Positions 27,804 to 38,167 of a stretch of DNA of 64,000 bases are shown here, in pieces. Position 1 is the first letter of the stretch; the number at the start of each line of letters is the position of its first letter. Source of the stretch: Streptomyces rishiriensis (GTDB lineage: Bacteria > Actinomycetota > Actinomycetes > Streptomycetales > Streptomycetaceae). Both the position numbers and the translations under genes were made by a program. Location of the stretch: positions 2,976,001 to 3,040,000 of the forward strand of contig NZ_JAUSWV010000002.1 of assembly GCF_030815485.1 (NCBI RefSeq). Reading direction: 5' to 3'. The notes beneath the pieces are model-generated. The model did not search any database, was not told where the DNA came from, and saw nothing but the letters and a program-made list of their open reading frames with translations.

Positions 27804-28835
27804 TCATCTGCGGGGCGCGGCGTCCAGGACCTGCTGGAGGGCCTCGAACTCCTCCACGCACTTCCCGGAGCCGAGGGCCACGCTGTCCAGCGGGTCCTCG
27901 GCGATGTGGATGGGCATGCCGGTCTCGCGGCGCAGCCGCTCGTCCAGGCCGCGCAGCAGGGCTCCGCCGCCGGTCAGAACGATTCCGCGGTCCATGATGT
28001 CGCCGGACAGCTCCGGCGGGCACTTGTCGAGCGTGGTCTTCACGGCGTCGACGATCGCGTTGACCGGTTCCTCGATCGCCTTGCGCACCTCGGCGGCCGA
28101 GATGACGACGGTCTTGGGCAGCCCGGACACGAGGTCCCGGCCGCGGATCTCGGTGTGCTGGTCGTCGTCGAGGTCGTAGGCCGAACCGATCGTGATCTTG
28201 ATCTGTTCGGCCGTCCGCTCACCGAGGAGGAGGCTGTACTCCTTCTTGATGTGCTGGATGATCGCGTTGTCCAGTTCATCACCCGCGACGCGGATGGACT
28301 GGGCGGTGACGATGCCGCCGAGCGAGATGACCGCGACCTCCGTGGTGCCGCCGCCGATGTCCACCACCATGTTGCCCGTCGCCTCGTGGACCGGCAGGCC
28401 GGAGCCGATGGCCGCGGCCATGGGCTCCTCGATGATGTGCACCTGACGGGCGCCGGCCTGGGTCGACGCCTCGATGACGGCGCGGCGCTCGACCCCCGTG
28501 ATGCCCGAGGGCACACAGACGACGACCCGCGGACGAGCCAGATACCGCCGCTTGTGGATCTTCAGGATGAAGTAGCGGAGCATCCGCTCGGTGATCTCGA
28601 AGTCGGCGATCACGCCGTCCTTCAGCGGACGCACGGCAACGATGTTGCCGGGGGTGCGCCCGATCATCTTCTTCGCTTCGGCGCCGACCGCGAGGATGCC
28701 ACCGGTGTTGGTGTTGATCGCGACGACGGACGGCTCGTTGAGTACGATCCCGCGACCCCTGACGTACACCAGCGTGTTGGCGGTCCCGAGGTCGACAGCC
28801 ATGTCACGGCCGATGAACGACATTGAGTTCCCCAT
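27804..28835 (-). CDS. mreB: Actin-like MreB
   Basis: A 343-residue actin-fold ATPase that forms membrane-associated filaments directing wall synthesis; in streptomycetes it acts mainly in sporulation. The phosphate-1 region reads [17 protein letters not shown], the second phosphate loop [18 protein letters not shown], and the adenosine motif [17 protein letters not shown] at 28835 ([11 protein letters not shown]) matches the usual N-terminus; the frame open upstream of it is not protein-like. It is followed by 181 bases and then mreC. Confidence 0.95.
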   Translation of the reverse strand: MGNSMSFIGRDMAVDLGTANTLVYVRGRGIVLNEPSVVAINTNTGGILAVGAEAKKMIGRTPGNIVAVRPLKDGVIADFEITERMLRYFILKIHKRRYLARPRVVVCVPSGITGVERRAVIEASTQAGARQVHIIEEPMAAAIGSGLPVHEATGNMVVDIGGGTTEVAVISLGGIVTAQSIRVAGDELDNAIIQHIKKEYSLLLGERTAEQIKITIGSAYDLDDDQHTEIRGRDLVSGLPKTVVISAAEVRKAIEEPVNAIVDAVKTTLDKCPPELSGDIMDRGIVLTGGGALLRGLDERLRRETGMPIHIAEDPLDSVALGSGKCVEEFEALQQVLDAAPRR

Positions 28836-29065
28836 CAGGATTCGACTGGCCTTCCATGAGCTTTGAGGGCTTATCAGGTCGGCGAGGTGGGTGCTGTGAC
28901 GTGAAGGCTTCCATCGTAAACGCGCCTGCACGAACACTGCGGAGCGGTCTCCGCCATTGTTTGCAGATGCTGTGTGGGTTCGCTCCCGGAGACGGGCGTT
29001 CGGGGGCTCACGTTCCCTCGATCGCCCGCTTCAGGCCCTGGCGACCGGCATGTCGGGCGTCGGTG
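28836..29065. other. mreB upstream region
   Basis: A 230-base gap between ndk and mreB. No gene is seen; it probably carries mreB promoters. Confidence 0.5.
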
Positions 29066-29479
29066 TCAGACGCGACCGGGGAAGAAGATCTTCACCTCGC
29101 GCTCGGCGGACTCCTCGGAGTCGGAGGCGTGGATCAGGTTCTCGCGGACGATCACGCCGAAGTCACCGCGGATGGAGCCGGGGGCCGCGGCGATCGGGTC
29201 GGTCGGACCCGCGAGCCCGCGCACGCCTTCGATGACCCGGTCGCCCTCGACGATCAGCGCGACGACCGGACCGGAGGCCATGAACTCCACCAGCGGCTCG
29301 TAGAAAGGCTTGCCCTTGTGCTCCCCGTAGTGCTGCTCCAGCGTGTCCTGGTCCAGCGTGCGCAGCTCCAGCGCGGTGATCTGCCAGCCGGCCTTGCGCT
29401 CGATACGGCTGATGATCTCGCCAGTCAGGCCACGACGGACGGCGTCGGGCTTGAGCAGGACGAGGGTGCGCTGGCTCAC
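29066..29479 (-). CDS. ndk: Nucleoside diphosphate kinase
   Basis: A 137-residue cytoplasmic enzyme that transfers the gamma-phosphate of ATP to nucleoside diphosphates through a phospho-histidine. It begins SQRTLVLLKPDAVRRGL, has the nucleotide-site lysine in KPDAVRR, and the active-site histidine in ENLIHASDSEESAERE. The length is standard. GTG at 29479 is the only sensible start. It lies between the folate/valS genes and mreB, as in other streptomycetes. Confidence 0.96.
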   Translation of the reverse strand: MSQRTLVLLKPDAVRRGLTGEIISRIERKAGWQITALELRTLDQDTLEQHYGEHKGKPFYEPLVEFMASGPVVALIVEGDRVIEGVRGLAGPTDPIAAAPGSIRGDFGVIVRENLIHASDSEESAEREVKIFFPGRV

Positions 29480-29562
29480 GAGGTGACTCCTTCTACTGCC
29501 GGTGTGTTTCTACAGCCGGTGTGTGCGGTGGGATGAGGTTACAGGTCGCGTCCGGGCGTTTG

Positions 29563-29928
29563 TCACGCAGCGTCAACAGTATCCGGAGAGCCTGCGGCCG
29601 CCTGGGCGGCGAAGCGCGCCTTCGCCTCGTCGACCTTCCGCCCGAAGTGCACGGAGGCCCACCACAGGGCCGCGAAGAGCACCCCCAGGAAGAACATGAT
29701 CGGGACGAAGAAGCCGGACGCGACAAGGGCGATCTGGAGCGCCCAGCCGAGGGCGACGCCCCCGGGCCGGGTGACCATGCCGCACAGCAGCACGCTGAAG
29801 AACATGGCGATGCCGCACACCGTCCACACCGTGGCGGTGGACAGGTCGGCGTCCTTCATGGCGACCAGGCCGGCGAAGCCGATGACGAAGAACTCGCCGA
29901 TCAGTGTCGAGGAACAGAGCGTACGCAT
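29563..29928 (-). CDS. DUF4233 small membrane protein
   Basis: A 121-residue protein with four predicted membrane segments (around IGEFFVIGFAGLVAM, VWTVCGIAMFFSVLLCGM, ALGWALQIALVASGFF, FFLGVLFAALWWASVHF) and a hydrophilic Ala-rich tail. Its position just after folC, with 10 bases between the folC stop and this ATG, is the standard actinobacterial context for DUF4233. The function is unknown. It is very likely co-transcribed with folC. Confidence 0.85.
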   Translation of the reverse strand: MRTLCSSTLIGEFFVIGFAGLVAMKDADLSTATVWTVCGIAMFFSVLLCGMVTRPGGVALGWALQIALVASGFFVPIMFFLGVLFAALWWASVHFGRKVDEAKARFAAQAAAGSPDTVDAA

Positions 29929-29938
29929 GGTGGGGATC

Positions 29939-31462
29939 TCAGCCCTTCCCGAGGAGCAGCCGGGCCTCGCCGACTGTGATGACGGAACCGGTGACCAGCA
30001 CCGCGCCGCCCGCGAACTCGCCCTCCTCCTCGGCGAGCGTGACCGCCGCCTCCAGAGCGTCGGGCAGCCGCGGCTCGACCTGGACGCGGTCGTCGCCGAA
30101 CACCTCGACGGCGATCGCGGCCAGCTCGTCCGCGTCCATCGCGCGGTGAGTGGAGTTCTGGGTGACGACGACCTCCGCGAAGATCGGCTCGAAGGCCTCC
30201 AGCAGCCCCCGCACGTTCTTGTCCCCGCTGGCCCCGACCACGCCGATCAGCCGGCTGAAGTCGAAGGCCTCGCCGACGGCCTCGGCGGTGGCACGGGCGC
30301 CGGCCGGGTTGTGGGCGGCGTCGAGGACCACGGTCGGTGAGCGCCGTACGACCTCGAGGCGGCCCGGCGAGGAGACGGCCGCGAAGGCCTTGCGGACCGT
30401 GTCGATGTCGAGCGGCTCGGGACGCTGCGAGCCGACGCCGAAGAACGCCTCGACGGCGGCGAGCGCGACGGCCGCGTTGTGCGCCTGGTAGGGGCCGTGC
30501 AGGGGCAGGTACACCTCGGGGTACTCGCCGCCCAGGCCGCGCAGGGTGAGCATCTGTCCGCCGACGGCGACCTGGCGGGCGACGATCCCGAACTCCAGAC
30601 CTTCCCGGGCCACCGTGGCGTCGACCTCGACGGCCTTCTTCAGCAGCACCTGGGCCGCGTCGACGGGCTGCTGGGCCAGGATGACGGTGGCGTCCTGCTT
30701 GATGATCCCGCTCTTCTCGGCGGCGATCTCGGCGGTCGTCTCCCCGAGCCGGTCGGTGTGGTCCAGGTCGATGGGCGTGACGACGGCGACGTCACCGTCG
30801 ATCACGTTGGTCGCGTCCCACGAGCCGCCCATCCCCACCTCCACGACGGCGACGTCGACCGGCGCGTCCGAGAAGGCGGCGTACGCCATGCCGGTGAGCA
30901 CCTCGAAGAAGGAGAGCCGGTACTCCTGCATGCCGTCGACCATCTCGACGTACGCCTTGATGTCGTCGTACGTCTCGATGAACCGCTCGGCGGAGATCGG
31001 CGCGCCGTCCAGGCTGATCCGCTCGGTGATCGACTGGACGTGCGGGGAGGTGTACCGGCCCGTGCGCAGGTCGAAGGCGCTCAGCAGGGCCTCGACCATG
31101 CGGGCGGTGGACGTCTTGCCGTTGGTCCCGGTGATGTGGATCGAGGGATACGACCGCTGCGGGTCCCCCAGCACGTCCATCAGGGCGGCGATGCGGTCGA
31201 CCGAGGGCTCCAGCTTGGTCTCGCCCCAGCGGGTGGCCAGCTCCGCCTCGACCTCCCGCAGGGCCTTGTCGACCTCGGGATTCTGAGGACGCGTGGGCAC
31301 GTCCGCCTGCGGCGCGCCGCCCTGGGTGCGCAGGGTGCGGCTGCCGGCTTCGATGACCGCGAGGTCCGGGTCGCGGTCGGTCTCCTCGGCGATGATCTCG
31401 TCGAAGGGATCGAGGGGGTCGGGCAGGTCGTCTTGGTTGCCGTTCGGGGGGAGCTCGCTCAC
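29939..31462 (-). CDS. folC: Folylpolyglutamate/dihydrofolate synthase
   Basis: A 507-residue Mur-ligase-type enzyme that adds glutamate to dihydropteroate and to folates. The ATP-binding P-loop is ITGTNGKTSTARM. Other family marks are YTSPHVQSITERI, EVGMGGSWDATN, TPIDLDHTDRLG and the C-terminal LDAAHNPAGARA. A hydrophilic 60-residue N-terminal extension (rich in Asp/Glu/Pro) precedes the fold, as in other streptomycetes. GTG at 31462 is the start. It is downstream of valS, separated by a strong terminator. Confidence 0.93.
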   Translation of the reverse strand: MSELPPNGNQDDLPDPLDPFDEIIAEETDRDPDLAVIEAGSRTLRTQGGAPQADVPTRPQNPEVDKALREVEAELATRWGETKLEPSVDRIAALMDVLGDPQRSYPSIHITGTNGKTSTARMVEALLSAFDLRTGRYTSPHVQSITERISLDGAPISAERFIETYDDIKAYVEMVDGMQEYRLSFFEVLTGMAYAAFSDAPVDVAVVEVGMGGSWDATNVIDGDVAVVTPIDLDHTDRLGETTAEIAAEKSGIIKQDATVILAQQPVDAAQVLLKKAVEVDATVAREGLEFGIVARQVAVGGQMLTLRGLGGEYPEVYLPLHGPYQAHNAAVALAAVEAFFGVGSQRPEPLDIDTVRKAFAAVSSPGRLEVVRRSPTVVLDAAHNPAGARATAEAVGEAFDFSRLIGVVGASGDKNVRGLLEAFEPIFAEVVVTQNSTHRAMDADELAAIAVEVFGDDRVQVEPRLPDALEAAVTLAEEEGEFAGGAVLVTGSVITVGEARLLLGKG

Positions 31463-31498
31463 GGGGCCAGTCTACGGACGGCCGGTGTCGGACGTGGG

Positions 31499-31537
31499 CG
31501 AAGGCCCCCGCAACCGTGACGGTCGCGGGGGCCTTCG
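31499..31537 (-). terminator. Intrinsic terminator after valS
   Basis: A 13-bp perfect outer stem (31499-31511 with 31525-31537) encloses a second 5-bp hairpin. It lies between valS and folC. Confidence 0.85.
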
Positions 31538-31560
31538 TCGTCGTGGTGCCCTACGGTGCC

Positions 31561-34185
31561 CTACGCCTGCGGCAGGCGCTCCAGCTGGGTACGGATGCGG
31601 GCGATGTCCTCGTCCGCCTTGGCGAGGCGGGTGCGGATCTTCTCGACCACGTTGTCCGGGGCCTTCGCCAGGAAGGCCTCGTTGCCGAGCTTGGCTTCGG
31701 CCTGGGCCTTCTCCTTCTCGGCGGCCGCCAGATCCTTGGCCAGGCGCTTGCGCTCCGCGACCACGTCGATCGTGCCGGACAGGTCCAGCGCGACCGTGGC
31801 GCCCGCGACCGGGAGCGTCGCCGTCTCCGAGAAGGCGTCGCCCTCCGGCTGGAGGCGGAGGAGCTGGCGGATGGCGGTCTCGTGGGGCGCGAGCGCCGTG
31901 CCGTCGAGCGTCAGCCTGGCGGGGACCCGCTGGCCCGGCTGCAGGCCCTGGTCGGCGCGGAACCGGCGGACCTCGGTGATGACCGACTGGAGACTCTCGA
32001 TCTCCTTCTCGGCCGCCGTGTCCCGGAACCCGCTGTCCTTGGGCCACTCGGCGATGACGACGGACTCACCACCGGTGAGCGTGGTCCACAGCGTCTCCGT
32101 GACGAACGGGACCACCGGGTGCAGCAGCCTGAGGGTGACGTCGAGGACCTCGCCGAGGACGCGGCCGGAGACCTTCGCGGGCTCGCCGCCGGCCATGAAC
32201 GTCGTCTTGGACAGCTCGACGTACCAGTCGAAGACCTCGTCCCAGGCGAAGTGGAACAGCGCGTCGGAGAGCTTCGCGAACTGGAAGTCCTCGTAGAGCG
32301 CGTCCACTTCGGCGACGACGGAGTTGAGGCGGGACAGGATCCAGCGGTCCGTCGCCGACATCTGCGAGGCGTCCGGCAGCGGGCCGTCGACCGTGGCGCC
32401 GTTCATCAGCGCGAAACGCGTCGCGTTCCAGATCTTGTTGGCGAAGTTGCGGGAACCCTGGACCCAGTCCTCGCCGATCGGGACGTCGACACCGGGGTTG
32501 GCGCCGCGGGCCAGGGTGAACCGGAGTGCGTCGGAGCCGTACTTGTCCATCCAGTCCAGCGGATTGACCGCGTTCCCGAAGGACTTGGACATCTTCTTGC
32601 CGAACTGGTCGCGGACCATGCCGTGCAGGGCGATGGTGTGGAACGGCGGGGTGCCGTCCATCGCGTAGAGGCCGAACATCATCATCCGGGCGACCCAGAA
32701 GAAGAGGATGTCGTAACCGGTGACCAGGACGGAGTTCGGGTAGAACTTCGCGAGCGACTCGGTCTGTTCGGGCCAGCCGAGCGTGGAGAACGGCCACAGG
32801 CCGGAGGAGAACCAGGTGTCGAGGACGTCGGTGTCCTGACGCCAGCCCTCGCCGGTCGGCGCCTCGTCGTCGGGACCGACGCAGACGACCTCGCCGTTCG
32901 GCCCGTACCAGACCGGGATGCGGTGACCCCACCACAACTGCCGCGAGATGCACCAGTCGTGGAGGTTGTCGACCCAGTCGAAGTAGCGCTTCTCCATCTC
33001 CTGGGGGTGGATCTTGACGCGGCCGTCGCGGACGGCGTCACCGGCGGCCTTCGCCAGCGGGCCGACCTTGACCCACCACTGCATGGACAGCCGCGGTTCG
33101 ATGGTGGTCTTGCAGCGCGAGCAGTGGCCGACGGAGTGGGCGTACGGCCGCTTCTCGGCGACGATCCGGCCCTCGGCGCGCAGGGCGGCGACGATCGCGG
33201 AGCGGGCCTCGAGCCGGTCCAGGCCCTGGAAGGGGCCGTGGGCCGTGATGACGGCGTGCTCGTCCATGACGGTCAGGGACGGCAGGTCGTGGCGCTGGCC
33301 GATCTCGAAGTCGTTCGGGTCGTGGGCCGGGGTCACCTTGACCGCGCCCGTGCCGAACTCCGGGTCGACGTGCGTGTCGGCGACGACCGGGATGGACCGG
33401 TCGGTCAGCGGCAGCCGGATCTGCTTGCCGACCAGGTGCCGGTAGCGCTCGTCGTCGGGGTGGACGGCGACGGCCGTGTCACCGAGCATCGTCTCGGCGC
33501 GGGTCGTGGCGACGACGATGGTCTCGTCCCCGTCGCCGTACTTCATGGAGACGAGCTCGCCGTCGTCGTCCTGGTACTCGACCTCGATGTCGGAGATCGC
33601 GGTGAGACAGCGCGGACACCAGTTGATGATGCGCTCGGCGCGGTAGATGAGCTCGTCGTCGTAGAGCCGCTTGAAGATGGTCTGGACGGCCTGGGAGAGA
33701 CCTTCGTCCATGGTGAAGCGCTCACGCGACCACGCGACGCCGTCCCCCAGGCGGCGCATCTGGCCGCTGATCTGGCCGCCGGACTCGCCCTTCCACTGCC
33801 AGACGCGCTCGACGAACGCCTCCCGGCCCAGGTCGTGCCGGGACTTGCCCTCCTTGCCCAGCTCCCGCTCGACGACGTTCTGCGTGGCGATGCCGGCGTG
33901 GTCCATGCCGGGCTGCCACAGCGTCTCGAAGCCCTGCATGCGCTTACGGCGGGTGAGGGCGTCGATGAGCGTGTGCTCGAAGGCGTGCCCGAGGTGCAGG
34001 CTGCCCGTGACGTTCGGCGGGGGGATGACGACGGTGTACGGGGGCTTCTCGCTCTTCGCGTCGGCCTCGAAGTAGCCCCGCTCCACCCAGCGCTCGTACA
34101 GCGGCCCCTCTACGTCGGCCGGCGCGTACTGGGTCGGCAGTTCGGTGTGGGGCGCTGATGGCTGCTGCTGAGCGTTGTCGGTCAC
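31561..34185 (-). CDS. valS: Valyl-tRNA synthetase
   Basis: An 874-residue class Ia aminoacyl-tRNA synthetase that charges tRNA-Val. The HIGH motif appears as [15 protein letters not shown] near residue 50, and the KMSKS loop as [14 protein letters not shown] near residue 530. An editing domain lies between them. The C-terminal coiled coil ([20 protein letters not shown]) is the usual tRNA-binding arm. GTG at 34185 is the start. It is transcribed toward folC, but a terminator separates them. Confidence 0.97.
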   Translation of the reverse strand: MTDNAQQQPSAPHTELPTQYAPADVEGPLYERWVERGYFEADAKSEKPPYTVVIPPPNVTGSLHLGHAFEHTLIDALTRRKRMQGFETLWQPGMDHAGIATQNVVERELGKEGKSRHDLGREAFVERVWQWKGESGGQISGQMRRLGDGVAWSRERFTMDEGLSQAVQTIFKRLYDDELIYRAERIINWCPRCLTAISDIEVEYQDDDGELVSMKYGDGDETIVVATTRAETMLGDTAVAVHPDDERYRHLVGKQIRLPLTDRSIPVVADTHVDPEFGTGAVKVTPAHDPNDFEIGQRHDLPSLTVMDEHAVITAHGPFQGLDRLEARSAIVAALRAEGRIVAEKRPYAHSVGHCSRCKTTIEPRLSMQWWVKVGPLAKAAGDAVRDGRVKIHPQEMEKRYFDWVDNLHDWCISRQLWWGHRIPVWYGPNGEVVCVGPDDEAPTGEGWRQDTDVLDTWFSSGLWPFSTLGWPEQTESLAKFYPNSVLVTGYDILFFWVARMMMFGLYAMDGTPPFHTIALHGMVRDQFGKKMSKSFGNAVNPLDWMDKYGSDALRFTLARGANPGVDVPIGEDWVQGSRNFANKIWNATRFALMNGATVDGPLPDASQMSATDRWILSRLNSVVAEVDALYEDFQFAKLSDALFHFAWDEVFDWYVELSKTTFMAGGEPAKVSGRVLGEVLDVTLRLLHPVVPFVTETLWTTLTGGESVVIAEWPKDSGFRDTAAEKEIESLQSVITEVRRFRADQGLQPGQRVPARLTLDGTALAPHETAIRQLLRLQPEGDAFSETATLPVAGATVALDLSGTIDVVAERKRLAKDLAAAEKEKAQAEAKLGNEAFLAKAPDNVVEKIRTRLAKADEDIARIRTQLERLPQA

Positions 34186-34283
34186 GGGGCCAGTTTAGGG
34201 GTGTCACGGCGCCGTCCCGAAACGTGTTTCCTCTGTAACGGTGAGGGCCCCGCCGCCGTACCGGTGCTGGCTTTGAGCCAGGA

Positions 34284-34296
34284 TGTGAAAATCACA
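34284..34296. promoter_or_regulatory. Palindromic operator candidate
   Basis: TGTGA-AAA-TCACA, a perfect dyad 24 bases upstream of the next forward gene and between divergent genes. It could bind a dimeric regulator; the identity is unknown. Confidence 0.35.
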
Positions 34297-34320
34297 TAAG
34301 CACTGGAGGGGAACCCAGAA

Positions 34321-35319
34321 ATGAGTCACAACCAGCCGGGCCCGTACGGCGGACCGCCTCAGCAGCCCGGACCGTACGGCCAGCCAGGTCCGTACGGCCA
34401 GCCGCCCCAGGCACCGCAGCCCGGCTACGGCCACCCCCAGCAGCCGCCCGCCCCGCAGCCCGGCTACGGCTACCCGCAGCAGCAGCCCCCGCAGGGCGTC
34501 CCCCCGCAGACCCCGCCCTACGGCCAGCAGCCGCAGTACGGCCAGCAGCCGACGCCTCCGTACGGCCAGCAGCCCCCGTACGGCCAGCAGCCGCCCTACG
34601 GCCAGGCCCCCTACGGGGTCCCGCAGCCCCCGGCACCGGGCGGCGGCGGCAAGAAGGCGGGCATCATCATCGGCGCGGTCGCGGTCGTGGCCGCGATCGG
34701 CGTGGGCGCGTACTTCGTGATCGGCGGGGGCGGCGGCGCGGGCGGGCTGAAGGACGACGGCCCGCACAAACTGACGGCTCCGGCTTCCCTGCTGGCGAGC
34801 AAGTACAAGCGGATGGGAGACGCCAAGGAGGAGAAGGCGAGCGCGAGTGACGAGAAGGACCTGACCCAGGCGGGAGTCAGCAACGCCACGTCCATCGGCG
34901 CCATCTACTCCACCATCGACCTCACATCCATCGACACCACGGACCCGAGCGAACTCGCGAAGACGGAAACCGCCGAGAACGTCACCTTCTTCGGCATCTA
35001 CGGCACGGTGAAGGACCCCGAGCAGGCTCTCGACATCACCCTGACCCAGATGAAGTCGGGGTCAGACGACGACGTGAAGTTGATCGGCGACGCCGAGACG
35101 GTGACTCCCGACGACCTCGACGGAGCCGTGATGAAGTGCCAACAGGCCGAAAGCACCAACGAGGTCACCAAGAAGACCCAGAAGACCTACATGTGCATCT
35201 GGGCGGACTACAGCACCATGGGCGTGGTGGAGCCGACAGCCGGCTCGAAGACGTACACGCTGGACGAGTCGGCACAGATAGCAGCCGGAGTACGCAAGGA
35301 AGCCCGCGTCACGTCCTGA
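34321..35319 (+). CDS. Membrane-anchored protein with Pro/Gly/Tyr/Gln-rich cytoplasmic arm
   Basis: A 332-residue protein of unknown function. Residues 1-110 are low-complexity repeats of the PYGQQP type. One membrane helix follows (GIIIGAVAVVAAIGVGAYFVI), then a glycine linker and an external domain of about 180 residues with only two cysteines (MKCQQ and MCIWADY), possibly a disulfide. This layout is common in streptomycete proteins related to signalling or secretion, but no family is certain. ATG at 34321 has GGAGGGGA nearby. It diverges from valS. Confidence 0.75.
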   Translation: MSHNQPGPYGGPPQQPGPYGQPGPYGQPPQAPQPGYGHPQQPPAPQPGYGYPQQQPPQGVPPQTPPYGQQPQYGQQPTPPYGQQPPYGQQPPYGQAPYGVPQPPAPGGGGKKAGIIIGAVAVVAAIGVGAYFVIGGGGGAGGLKDDGPHKLTAPASLLASKYKRMGDAKEEKASASDEKDLTQAGVSNATSIGAIYSTIDLTSIDTTDPSELAKTETAENVTFFGIYGTVKDPEQALDITLTQMKSGSDDDVKLIGDAETVTPDDLDGAVMKCQQAESTNEVTKKTQKTYMCIWADYSTMGVVEPTAGSKTYTLDESAQIAAGVRKEARVTS

Positions 35320-35485
35320 GAAACCGCCGGAGGCGCCTGCAACGGGGTGCCGACGCCCGCCCGGGTCCATGGACCCACTCAGGCTGCACCGAGATGACGC
35401 GCAACACAGCTCGCATAGGATCACCCGACTGTTACAGCGGGTCACTTAACATGGTCATGTCATTCGGCATGCGAATCGGGGACCC

Positions 35486-35923
35486 ATGCGAAATCGCTCT
35501 TTCTTGCTCATCGCGGCATCCGTGGCATCACTGGCGGTACCGCTCGCTGCCACTCCCGCAGCTGCTGCGACCTACGAGCACTCGTGCTTCAGCGCCGGCG
35601 TTGCCGTAGCCGGGGCGAGTGGCGGAGGCAAGTGGAATTACGCCAGCCAAACGAAGTTGGACCCGCTGACTCTGTCCGTCGCGGACATGAAGGCGGATGG
35701 ACACAGCGTGGGGGTGCGGCTCATCACCCGGAGGAGCAACGGCACAAACGCCTACTGGGCGTGGCACCGTCTTTACGCCGGCGCCGGAAACTCCCAAAGC
35801 TGGGGGACGAACCTCACGGACTCGGCCGGTGTTCGGCAGGCCTGGGCGCAGGTGGCTGTGTTCGAAGGTGACGCCCTACTCCAGATGTGCGTGACGGCCA
35901 CCGGGACCAACCAGTACTGGTAG
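35486..35923 (+). CDS. Small secreted protein
   Basis: A 145-residue protein with a clear signal peptide (LLIAASVASLAVPLAATPA, likely cleaved after AAA near residue 28). The mature part is about 117 residues, rich in Ala/Gly/Thr/Trp, with two cysteines (HSCFSAG and MCVTATG) that may pair. It has no recognised family. It lies between a membrane-protein gene and clpX, and its upstream region is less G+C-rich than its surroundings, so recent acquisition is possible. ATG at 35486 is the chosen start. Confidence 0.6.
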   Translation: MRNRSFLLIAASVASLAVPLAATPAAAATYEHSCFSAGVAVAGASGGGKWNYASQTKLDPLTLSVADMKADGHSVGVRLITRRSNGTNAYWAWHRLYAGAGNSQSWGTNLTDSAGVRQAWAQVAVFEGDALLQMCVTATGTNQYW

Positions 35924-35952
35924 GTAGATCGCGGGGCCTGGTGAGGGCGTAG

Positions 35953-36004
35953 ACCGAACAAGCGGGTGCCCGGTGAACCTTCACCGGGCACCCGCTTGTT
36001 CGGT
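35953..36004. terminator. Bidirectional intrinsic terminator
   Basis: A perfect 24-bp stem (35953-35976 with 35981-36004) and ACCT loop, between convergent genes. Short T-rich tails flank it on the plus side. Confidence 0.93.
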
Positions 36005-36015
36005 TTCTGCGACGG

Positions 36016-37305
36016 CTACGCCGTCTTCTGCTCGCCCGGGCCGCGGCCGCCGCGGGCGTCGCGCGGGATCAGGGTCGGGTTGACGTTGGAGAGGACCACG
36101 TCCGCCGTGATGACGACGCGGGCCACGTCCTTGCGGGACGGCACCTCGTACATGACCGCCTGGAGGACTTCCTCCATGATGGCGCGCAGGCCGCGGGCAC
36201 CGGTCTGGCGGAGGATGGCCTGGTCGGCGATGGCCTCCAGGGCCTCCCGCTCGAAGTCCAGCTCCACACCGTCGAGTTCGAAGAGCCGCTGGTACTGCTT
36301 GACCAGCGCGTTGCGCGGCTCGATCAGGATCTGCAGGAGCGCCTCGCGGTCCAGGTTGTGGACCGAGGTGATGACCGGGAGACGGCCGATGAACTCCGGG
36401 ATCATGCCGAACTTGACCAGGTCCTCCGGCATGACGGCCTCGAACTGGTCCTTGGACTCCAGCTCGCGCTTGGAGCGGATCGTCGCGCCGAACCCGATGC
36501 CCTTGGCGCCGGCCCGGGACTCGATGATCTTCTCCAGGCCCGAGAAGGCGCCGCCCACGATGAACAGCACGTTCGTCGTGTCGATCTGGATGAACTCCTG
36601 GTGCGGGTGCTTGCGGCCGCCCTGCGGCGGGACCGAGGCCGTGGTGCCCTCCAGGATCTTCAGCAGGGCCTGCTGCACGCCCTCGCCCGACACGTCACGG
36701 GTGATGGAGGGGTTCTCGCTCTTGCGCGCGACCTTGTCGATCTCATCGATGTAGATGATCCCGGTCTCGGCCTTCTTGACGTCGTAGTCCGCGGCCTGGA
36801 TCAGCTTCAGCAGGATGTTCTCGACGTCCTCGCCGACGTAGCCCGCCTCGGTCAGCGCCGTCGCGTCGGCGATCGCGAACGGGACGTTCAGCATGCGCGC
36901 CAGGGTCTGCGCCAGGAGCGTCTTGCCCGAGCCCGTGGGGCCGAGCAGGAGGATGTTGGACTTCGCCAACTCGATGGCGTCCTCGCGGCTTTGGCCGCCG
37001 CCGTTCTCACCGGCCTGGACGCGCTTGTAGTGGTTGTACACCGCTACCGACAGGGCCTTCTTGGCGGGCTCCTGACCCACCACGTAGCCCTCGAGGAACT
37101 CGTAGATCTCGCGCGGCTTCGGGAGTTCCTCCCAGCGGACCTCGCTCGTCTCCGCGAGCTCTTCCTCGATGATCTCGTTGCAGAGGTCGATGCACTCGTC
37201 GCAGATGTACACACCGGGCCCTGCGATGAGCTTCTTGACCTGCTTCTGGCTCTTGCCGCAGAACGAGCACTTGAGCAGATCGCCGCCGTCACCGATGCGT
37301 GCCAC
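36016..37305 (-). CDS. clpX: ClpX, ATPase subunit of Clp protease
   Basis: A 429-residue AAA+ unfoldase that feeds substrates to ClpP. The N-terminal zinc domain has two CxxC pairs (CSFC and CDEC). Walker A is [14 protein letters not shown] and Walker B is [12 protein letters not shown]. The GYVGEDVE pore loop and the ClpP-docking IGF loop (KGIGFGATI) are present. GTG at 37305 is the start. It follows clpP2 after 181 bases, the usual actinobacterial order. Confidence 0.97.
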   Translation of the reverse strand: MARIGDGGDLLKCSFCGKSQKQVKKLIAGPGVYICDECIDLCNEIIEEELAETSEVRWEELPKPREIYEFLEGYVVGQEPAKKALSVAVYNHYKRVQAGENGGGQSREDAIELAKSNILLLGPTGSGKTLLAQTLARMLNVPFAIADATALTEAGYVGEDVENILLKLIQAADYDVKKAETGIIYIDEIDKVARKSENPSITRDVSGEGVQQALLKILEGTTASVPPQGGRKHPHQEFIQIDTTNVLFIVGGAFSGLEKIIESRAGAKGIGFGATIRSKRELESKDQFEAVMPEDLVKFGMIPEFIGRLPVITSVHNLDREALLQILIEPRNALVKQYQRLFELDGVELDFEREALEAIADQAILRQTGARGLRAIMEEVLQAVMYEVPSRKDVARVVITADVVLSNVNPTLIPRDARGGRGPGEQKTA

Positions 37306-37486
37306 GGTGTGCTTCCCCTTCGCCTGGGAGACGACTGGACGCTTACGAATCCAGCGGCTCCTGGTGCTGCCTTATTCCGACGGTACCTTGCCTGGGCCCC
37401 CGTTCGGGCCCCCCTTGGCACGGTTCACTGTGACGTGGACCGCGACACATCGTGCCGAGGGGGCTCGAACGGGACGACCGCGTGCG

Positions 37487-38167
37487 TCAAACGAGCGAGT
37501 TGTTGTTCAGCTTGCGGGTGGAAATGATCTGGTCGATCAGGCCGTACGCCAACGCGTCCTCGGCCGTGAGGATCTTGTCGCGCTCGATGTCCTCGCGGAT
37601 CTTGTCGATCGGCGTGGTCGAGTGCTTGGCCAGCATGTCCTCCAGCTGCGCGCGCATCCGGAGGATCTCGTTGGCGGCGATCTCGAGGTCGGAGACCTGA
37701 CCGCGGCCGGTCTCGCTGTACGGCTGGTGGATCAGCACCCGCGCGTTCGGCAGCGCCATGCGCTTGCCCGGCGTACCGGCCGCCAGCAGGATCGCGGCGG
37801 CGGAGGCCGCCTGACCCATGCAGACGGTCTGGATGTCGGGCTTCACGAACTGCATCGTGTCGTAGATCGCGGTCAGCGCGGTGAAGGAGCCGCCGGGGCT
37901 GTTGATGTAGACCGAGATGTCCCGGTCGGGGTCCATCGACTCCAGGCACAGCAGCTGTGCCATGACGTCGTTGGCGGAGGCGTCGTCGATCTGCACGCCG
38001 AGGAAGATCACTCGCTCCTCGAAGAGCTTCGCGTACGGGTCGTACTCGCGGACGCCCTGCGAGGTGCGCTCGACGAAGCGCGGGATGACGTAGCGGGACT
38101 CGGCGCGGGGGCCGGTGTACTCGGCCTCGGTGCGGGCGTAGATGCCGCTGCCGGGGAAGTCGTTCAC
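37487..38167 (-). CDS. clpP2: ClpP2 protease subunit
   Basis: A 226-residue serine peptidase subunit of the Clp complex. The oxyanion and active-site region reads [18 protein letters not shown]. The catalytic serine is in [10 protein letters not shown], the histidine in VLIHQPYSE, and the aspartate region is [21 protein letters not shown] at 38167 ([12 protein letters not shown]) has AGGAG five bases upstream and matches known ClpP2 N-termini. The open frame continues about 80 codons upstream into repeat sequence that is not protein-like. In streptomycetes ClpP1 and ClpP2 act together. Confidence 0.95.
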   Translation of the reverse strand: MNDFPGSGIYARTEAEYTGPRAESRYVIPRFVERTSQGVREYDPYAKLFEERVIFLGVQIDDASANDVMAQLLCLESMDPDRDISVYINSPGGSFTALTAIYDTMQFVKPDIQTVCMGQAASAAAILLAAGTPGKRMALPNARVLIHQPYSETGRGQVSDLEIAANEILRMRAQLEDMLAKHSTTPIDKIREDIERDKILTAEDALAYGLIDQIISTRKLNNNSLV

